From Verrucomicrobiales bacterium (GTDB lineage Bacteria > Verrucomicrobiota > Verrucomicrobiia > Limisphaerales > JAFMIX01), in contig JAFMIX010000055.1 in the NCBI GenBank assembly GCA_017853785.1, forward strand, positions 1 through 10,603: DNA of 10,603 bases, written 5' to 3'. A program made the position numbers and the translations under genes. The notes beneath the pieces are model-generated. The model was not told the DNA's origin. It worked only from the letters and a program-made list of their open reading frames with translations, and made no database searches. This document shows, in pieces, positions 6,455 through 10,603 of this stretch (within the stretch, counting starts at the first letter, position 1; the number at the start of each line of letters is the position of its first letter).

Positions 6455-7078
6455 ATGAGATTTACATCGTTGCTCGCGCTGCTCGGAATCGGATTCAGCG
6501 GCGGCCTGCCGTTCGCGGCGTGGGCTAGCATTATGACAATGCAGAACGGCGACCGGTATTCTGGCCAGGTCCTTTCTGTGTCTGCCGCCAGCGTGGAATT
6601 GCAAAGTCCCGACGCGGGCAAAAACACCGCGGCGCGGTCCAACGTGGCGAGCTTGACGTTTGGCACGAACGCCGTTGCGCCGAAATTCGCCAGCCCGCTG
6701 CCGGTCGTCGCCGCGCCGACTAATCCACCTGCGGTGGATTCCAGGCCCGAGACGGTCAAGCCTGATGCGGAATTGGCTGCGATGCTGCGGCTGCCTGCCG
6801 TACAGACAAATTCTCTCCGCCAGATTCGCGAGCAGATGCTTGCAAGTGCGCCCGAGGCGGTCGGGAAATTCAACGAGCTGGTCGGTGGTCTTATGACCGG
6901 GAAGTTGAACGTGGAAGACATCCGCCGCGAAGCCCGGTCGACAGTGAATCAGTTGCGGGAACTCAAGCGCGAACTCGGCCCGGAAGTCAGCGGCTCGCTC
7001 GATGGCTACCTGTCCATCTTGGAAAAGTTTCTCGAGGAGACTCCTGCCGGCGGCAAGACCAACGCCCCGGTTCGCTGA
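6455..7078 (+). CDS. Hypothetical secreted protein (signal peptide, small beta-type domain, helical C-terminus)
   Basis: 207 residues; I do not recognise a named family. Residues 1-24 look like a Sec signal peptide: one Arg, a hydrophobic core (LLALLGIGFSGGL), then AWA before Ser25, a good signal peptidase I site. After it comes a short block with GDRYSGQVLSVSAASVELQS (about 32-51), then a basic stretch and VASLTFGTN. This is a pattern seen in verrucomicrobial/planctomycete exported proteins that carry a small beta-barrel-like repeat. Next is a Pro/Ala/Val-rich linker (about 68-102), then a charged, mostly helical tail. It would act outside the cytoplasmic membrane. The ATP-binding gene of the next operon starts 96 nt downstream on the same strand, so a link to that transporter is possible but not shown. 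No ribosome binding site is evident before the ATG. Confidence 0.75.
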   Translation: MRFTSLLALLGIGFSGGLPFAAWASIMTMQNGDRYSGQVLSVSAASVELQSPDAGKNTAARSNVASLTFGTNAVAPKFASPLPVVAAPTNPPAVDSRPETVKPDAELAAMLRLPAVQTNSLRQIREQMLASAPEAVGKFNELVGGLMTGKLNVEDIRREARSTVNQLRELKRELGPEVSGSLDGYLSILEKFLEETPAGGKTNAPVR

Positions 7079-7174
7079 GCTGGTCACAGTTCCACGGTTT
7101 CGCATAACGTCAGGTGGAAGCACTCCAACGCCGAATTGCCTTTTGTCTCCGCATGGCCTATTGATTCTCCGCTT

Positions 7175-7858
7175 ATGTCCGACCGGGAAAACATCGTCAG
7201 CATCCGCAACCTCTCGAAGATTTACGCGCAGGGGGAAATTCAGGTCACCGCGCTCCATGATATCTCGCTTGCCATCGCGGCGGGCGAATTCCTTACGTTG
7301 ATGGGGCCGTCCGGTTCGGGTAAGTCCACCTTGCTGCACATCATCGCCGGTGTGGACCGGCCCACGAGCGGCGAGTGTCTGGTGCAAGGCGTGGATGTGA
7401 CCAAGCTCAACGAGTCGCAGCTCGCCGATTGGCGCAACCAGAATGTCGGCTTCGTTTTTCAGACGTTCAACCTGATTCCCGTCCTCACCGCATTCGAGAA
7501 CGTCGAGCTGCCATTGTTGCTCACGCGGCTGGGGCCGGCACAGCGCCGGCGTCAGGTTCACGCCGCGCTGGAACTCGTCGGGCTCGCCGACCGGATGCAT
7601 CATCTGCCGAAGCAACTTTCCGGCGGTCAGGAACAACGCGTGGCCATCGCCCGCGCCCTCGTCACCGACCCGCGCCTCGTCGTGGCTGACGAACCGACGG
7701 GCAATCTGGACTCGCACTCCGCACAGGAGGTTCTCGGCATCCTGCAATCCCTGAGCCGGCAGGCCGGCAAGACCGTCATCATGGTTACGCACGACCCCAA
7801 GGCGGCGGCCTTCGGCTCGCGGAGCATCCATCTGGAAAAAGGTGAGCTGACGAATTGA
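7175..7858 (+). CDS. ABC transporter ATP-binding protein, LolD/MacB type
   Basis: 227 residues from the chosen ATG. It supplies the ATP-driven power stroke for the two permeases encoded next. Motifs seen: Walker A GPSGSGKST (44-52), Q-loop Gln96 in FVFQTFNLIP, signature LSGGQ (148-152, followed by EQRVAIARAL), Walker B LVVADE (168-173) with DEPTGNLD, and the switch His206 in VTHD. The FQTFNLIPVLTAFENVELPLLL segment and DEPTGNLDS are typical of the LolD/MacB/FtsE group, whose partners are FtsX-like permeases; this agrees with the neighbours. The frame is open up to 7136 from a TTG, but those 13 residues lie before the family N-terminus and ATG 7175 (MSDRENIVSIRNLSKIY) fits. Residue 153 is Glu where Gln is more common after LSGGQ; this position varies in the family. 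The gap to the next gene is 4 nt. Confidence 0.94.
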   Translation: MSDRENIVSIRNLSKIYAQGEIQVTALHDISLAIAAGEFLTLMGPSGSGKSTLLHIIAGVDRPTSGECLVQGVDVTKLNESQLADWRNQNVGFVFQTFNLIPVLTAFENVELPLLLTRLGPAQRRRQVHAALELVGLADRMHHLPKQLSGGQEQRVAIARALVTDPRLVVADEPTGNLDSHSAQEVLGILQSLSRQAGKTVIMVTHDPKAAAFGSRSIHLEKGELTN

Positions 7859-7862
7859 CCCC

Positions 7863-9011
7863 ATGAACCTCTCCGGCTTTGTCATCCGCAACGCCTTCCG
7901 CAACCGGCGGCGGTTGCTGCTCTCGGTGTCGAGCGTGGCGGCAAGCCTGTTCCTGTTGATCACCCTGCAGGTCGCGCTCCGCGAGCTGACCAACCCCATC
8001 AACGACGAGGGCTCCAGCCTCCGCATCATCGTCCGCAGCAAGGTCTCCCTCGCCCAGCCGTTGCCGGCGCGCCAGATGCCGATACTTGAGCGCATCCCCG
8101 GCGTCGTGGCGGTCTCGCCGTTCACCTTTTTCGGCGGGCTTTACAAGGGCGACGAAAAATTCACCAGCTTCGCGCAGTTCGCCGTGGACCCGGCGCGTAC
8201 GCTGCCCTTGATTTCCGACGCCAAGCTCCCCCGGGCTCAATACGAAGCCTGGCTCGCCGACCGCACTTCCTGCATCGTCGGGCAGATGACCGTGGACCGC
8301 TACGGCCTGAAGATCGGCGACCGCATGCCGTTCACCGGCCAGCTTTATCCGTGCGACCTCGACCTCAAGATCGCCGGCATCTACCACGGCACGGCGGACG
8401 ACCGCAACGTGATGTTCCACCAGAAATACCTCGATGAGTTGCAGGGCAATCCCGGCATGGTGGGAACATGGTGGGTGCTCGCCGCTTCCGCCGCCGACGT
8501 GCCGTTCGTGACCGACCGCATCAACAAGGCGTTCGCAAACTCCAGCGCCGAGGTGCGCGCCGAATCGGAACGGGCCTTCGTGCTGGGCTTCGTCTCCATG
8601 TGGGCGAACATCAAGACGCTCATCGGCGGCATCAGCATCGTGGTCGTCTTCGCGTTGCTGCTGGTGACGGTCAGCACCATGAGCATGGCCATCCGCGAGC
8701 GCTTCCGCGAACTGGCCATCCTGAAGGCGCTCGGTTTTCGCCGCCGCGAACTGTTCGCCTTCATCCTCGCCGAAAGTTTCGGGCTGGCGATGGGCGGCGC
8801 GGTGCTGGGCGCGGGAGGTGCGTGGGTGCTGTTCCGTTCAATCAACATCCAGAATTTGACCAACGGGCTGTTCCTCATGTTCGAGGTCACGCCGCAGATG
8901 CTGGGGCTGGCGTTCTCCGTGGCCGTGCTGCTCGGCGTGCTGGCGGCCCTCGCCCCGATGTGGACGGTCGCCCGCACCAGCGTGGTGCAGGGGCTCAAAA
9001 CTCTCGACTGA
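7863..9011 (+). CDS. ABC transporter permease 1, FtsX/MacB type
   Basis: 382 residues with the MacB/LolC/FtsX layout. It has an N-terminal basic stretch (RNAFRNRRR), transmembrane helix 1 at about 17-38, a large extracytoplasmic domain (about 40-248), and a C-terminal FtsX domain with three helices (about 252-275, 297-322 and 343-368). The cytoplasmic loop RERFRELAILKALGFRRR after helix 2 is the family's coupling region that contacts the ATPase. MacB-type permeases do not carry substrate through the membrane but pass ATP-driven movement to the periplasmic side. It starts 4 nt after the ATPase stop and ends 1 nt before the second permease, so the three are surely one operon. The substrate cannot be told from the sequence. 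Confidence 0.92.
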   Translation: MNLSGFVIRNAFRNRRRLLLSVSSVAASLFLLITLQVALRELTNPINDEGSSLRIIVRSKVSLAQPLPARQMPILERIPGVVAVSPFTFFGGLYKGDEKFTSFAQFAVDPARTLPLISDAKLPRAQYEAWLADRTSCIVGQMTVDRYGLKIGDRMPFTGQLYPCDLDLKIAGIYHGTADDRNVMFHQKYLDELQGNPGMVGTWWVLAASAADVPFVTDRINKAFANSSAEVRAESERAFVLGFVSMWANIKTLIGGISIVVVFALLLVTVSTMSMAIRERFRELAILKALGFRRRELFAFILAESFGLAMGGAVLGAGGAWVLFRSINIQNLTNGLFLMFEVTPQMLGLAFSVAVLLGVLAALAPMWTVARTSVVQGLKTLD

Positions 9012-9012
9012 T

Positions 9013-10176
9013 ATGGCGCTTCCCATCCGCTACAGCCTTCGCAACGCGCTCGTCCGTTGGCGTTCGACTATCGCCACGGTGCTGGGCATCGCGCTCGTCG
9101 TGTTCGTTTTCGTGCTGTTGCAATCGCTGGCTGCGGGCATCGAACGAAGCAGCGGCAACACCGGTGACCCGCGCAACCTCATGGTCGTGCGCAAAGGCTC
9201 CACCGCCGAATCCGCCAGCTTGATCTCCCGCGCGACGTTGCAGGAGATCCGTTACTTCCCGGAAATCGCGCGCCACGAAGCCGGCGACCCCATCATTTCC
9301 GCCGACGTTCTCGCGCTTGTCAACCTGCCGCGCCGCAACAACGGCGGCGAGGCGAACGTCCTCCTGCGCGGGGTCACCCCGCGCGGCCGCGAATTGCGTC
9401 CGCAGGTGCACTTGGTCGCCGGCCGCTGGTTCGAGCCGGGCAAGCGCGAAGTCGTCGTCTCCGCCAAGCTGGCGCGGCGTTTCGCCAACTTCGACATCGG
9501 CGAATCGTTCAAGTCCGGCAACGCGACTCTCACCGTCGTCGGCTGGCTCGCCGGCGGCGGCAGCGCCTTCGATTCCGAGTGCTGGCTCGACGCCGACGAG
9601 TGCCGCTCCATCTTCGAGCGCGACATGTATTCCAGTTTCCTCATCCGCCCGGTAGATGCGGCGGCGGGCGCGAAACTCATCGCCCGCATCGAGGCCGACC
9701 GCCGGTTCAAGCTCAAGGTCGAAAAGGAAGTGGAATATTACCGTAAGCAGACCATGACTGCCGCGCCCATCAAATGGCTCGGCGGCTTCCTCGCCGTCAC
9801 GATGTCTATCGGTGCCGTATTCGCCGCCATGAACACTATGTATGCCGCCGTCGGCGCCCGGACGCGCGAGATCGGCACGTTGCGCGTCCTCGGCTACCGG
9901 CGGCGTTTCGTTGTCGTCGCGTTGCTGGTGGAAGGCGCGTTCCTTGCGCTCCTCGGCGGCGTGCTGGGTTGCGTGCTGGCATTCCATTGGAACGGCTACA
10001 CCACCGCCACGATGGGTTTTGAGACCTTCAGCGAGATCGTTTTCGAGTTCCGCGTCACGCCGGGGCTCATCGCGAAAGGATTGATTTTTGCCGTTGTCGT
10101 CGGTCTCATCGGCACGGCGTTGCCCGCCATCCGCGCCTCGCGGCTGCCCGTGATCGCCGCGCTCAAATCACTATGA
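9013..10176 (+). CDS. ABC transporter permease 2, FtsX/MacB type
   Basis: 387 residues with the same layout as the preceding permease but clearly different in sequence, so the transporter is probably a heterodimer as in LolCE. Helix 1 is at about 17-41, the extracytoplasmic domain at about 43-250 (with LLRGVTPRG and VVVSAKLARRF, typical of MacB core domains), and C-terminal helices at about 255-280, 298-322 and 350-376. The coupling loop is RTREIGTLRVLGYRRR. It ends with the usual PAIRASRLPVIAAL tail of MacB-type permeases. The ATG follows the previous stop by 1 nt; its own stop TGA overlaps the ATG of the next gene (ATGA), indicating translational coupling. No intact ribosome binding site is visible. 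Confidence 0.92.
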   Translation: MALPIRYSLRNALVRWRSTIATVLGIALVVFVFVLLQSLAAGIERSSGNTGDPRNLMVVRKGSTAESASLISRATLQEIRYFPEIARHEAGDPIISADVLALVNLPRRNNGGEANVLLRGVTPRGRELRPQVHLVAGRWFEPGKREVVVSAKLARRFANFDIGESFKSGNATLTVVGWLAGGGSAFDSECWLDADECRSIFERDMYSSFLIRPVDAAAGAKLIARIEADRRFKLKVEKEVEYYRKQTMTAAPIKWLGGFLAVTMSIGAVFAAMNTMYAAVGARTREIGTLRVLGYRRRFVVVALLVEGAFLALLGGVLGCVLAFHWNGYTTATMGFETFSEIVFEFRVTPGLIAKGLIFAVVVGLIGTALPAIRASRLPVIAALKSL

Positions 10177-10603
10177 ATGAAGAATCGAAAATCAAAGTCA
10201 GCCAGCTTCGCATCGATCCTGCTGACCGGCAGCGTTCCACCGGCACGATGAAACTCATCTTCATCGGCGTCGCGTGCGCCGCCGTGCTGGCGGTGCTGGT
10301 CTGGCAGCCGTGGCGTGAGGAGGGCCAGCGCACCGTGAATCGCAAAGGTGGGACGACTGTCACCGCTGTTGGTGCGGTATCCGGTAAGACTGCCGCCGCG
10401 CCCGCTCCCGCCACGAACCGGATGGATGCCGACATCGTGCTCACCGTCAGCGGCTACATCATCACCCGGGAGCGCATCGAGATCAGCCCGCGCTTCATGG
10501 GTATGGTGAAATGGATCGGCGTCAAGAAGGGCGACACCGTAACCAACGGCCAGGTCGTGGTGCTGCTGGACGATGCGGAGGCCGCCGCGCGCTGGCGCGA
10601 AGC
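10173..10603 (+). CDS. HlyD-family membrane fusion (periplasmic adaptor) protein, N-terminal part (runs off window)
   Basis: The first 143 residues are inside the window and the frame is open at the right edge. Seen: a short cytoplasmic tail, one membrane helix (about 27-44, LIFIGVACAAVLAVLVW), a Thr/Ala/Pro-rich linker, then VSGYIITRERIEISPRFMG and GVKKGDTVTNGQVVVLLDDAEAAAR. The last two are the beta-barrel entry and the first lipoyl half-domain of HlyD/DevB/MacA adaptors; a coiled-coil hairpin would come next, beyond the window. The adaptor would link the ABC permeases to an outer membrane exit duct. The ATG overlaps the permease stop by 4 nt. Similarity in style to DevB of the cyanobacterial DevBCA exporter is an inference from motifs; MacA is equally possible. 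Confidence 0.9.
   Translation, partial: MNEESKIKVSQLRIDPADRQRSTGTMKLIFIGVACAAVLAVLVWQPWREEGQRTVNRKGGTTVTAVGAVSGKTAAAPAPATNRMDADIVLTVSGYIITRERIEISPRFMGMVKWIGVKKGDTVTNGQVVVLLDDAEAAARWRE

Noticed and set aside
6356..8125. 589-codon minus-strand open frame
   Set aside because: It is opposite the secreted protein, the ABC ATPase and the first permease, all of which have clear motifs on the plus strand.
8995..9987. 330-codon minus-strand open frame opposite permease 2
   Set aside because: Shadow frame with Arg/Asp/Gly-rich composition and no domain; the plus strand encodes a clear FtsX-type permease.
1..10603. Mobile element, CRISPR array, tRNA/rRNA or defence system
   Set aside because: No transposase or integrase motifs, no regularly spaced direct repeats, no tRNA-like cloverleaf and no nuclease/defence domain were seen on either strand.

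Overview
The window is a GC-rich bacterial chromosome segment. It most resembles a member of the Verrucomicrobiota, probably near Pedosphaera/Limisphaerales. This is inferred from a combination of traits: an H-X-DG type pseudopilin with the GFTLIELLVVIAIIAILAGLLLPAL leader style, an mcsA-mcsB-clpC cluster outside the Firmicutes setting, DevB/HlyD-like efflux genes, and starts without clear Shine-Dalgarno sequences. No rRNA, tRNA or marker gene is present, so the assignment is tentative.

Left part (1-4685, + strand): the 3' end of a branched-chain aminotransferase (ilvE) is followed at 10 nt by mcsA, then at 1 nt by mcsB (protein arginine kinase). After an 82-nt gap holding a perfect 8-bp inverted repeat comes clpC (two-ring AAA+ unfoldase). 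Together the last three encode the phosphoarginine protein quality-control route: McsA activates McsB, McsB marks proteins with phosphoarginine, and the ClpC N-domain recognises the mark and feeds ClpP. The residues known to matter for this are present: the NEEDH motif, the RDxxRA allosteric motif of McsB, and the two GTEH glutamates of ClpC. No ctsR repressor gene is seen; ilvE occupies the upstream position.

Middle part (4682-6264, - strand): first, a decayed hybrid histidine kinase/response regulator. It keeps a short piece of HisKA, the C-terminal half of the ATPase domain and a full REC domain, but these are split over several frames by an internal deletion and two single-base indels. 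Its stop codon overlaps the clpC stop in a shared TTAA. Then an apparently intact type IV pilin-like (pseudopilin) protein, divergently arranged with the right-hand genes.

Right part (6455-10603, + strand): a small predicted secreted protein of unknown function, then a tight efflux-type operon. This operon holds a LolD/MacB-type ABC ATPase, two different FtsX/MacB-type permeases spaced by 4 and 1 nt, and the 5' part of a HlyD-family membrane fusion protein whose start overlaps the previous stop (ATGA). Together these would form a tripartite-like ABC export or extraction machine spanning the envelope. I see no mobile element, CRISPR array, tRNA or convincing new defence-type system here. The points most worth a second look are the ctsR-less McsA-McsB-ClpC cluster, the hairpin before clpC and the broken sensor kinase.
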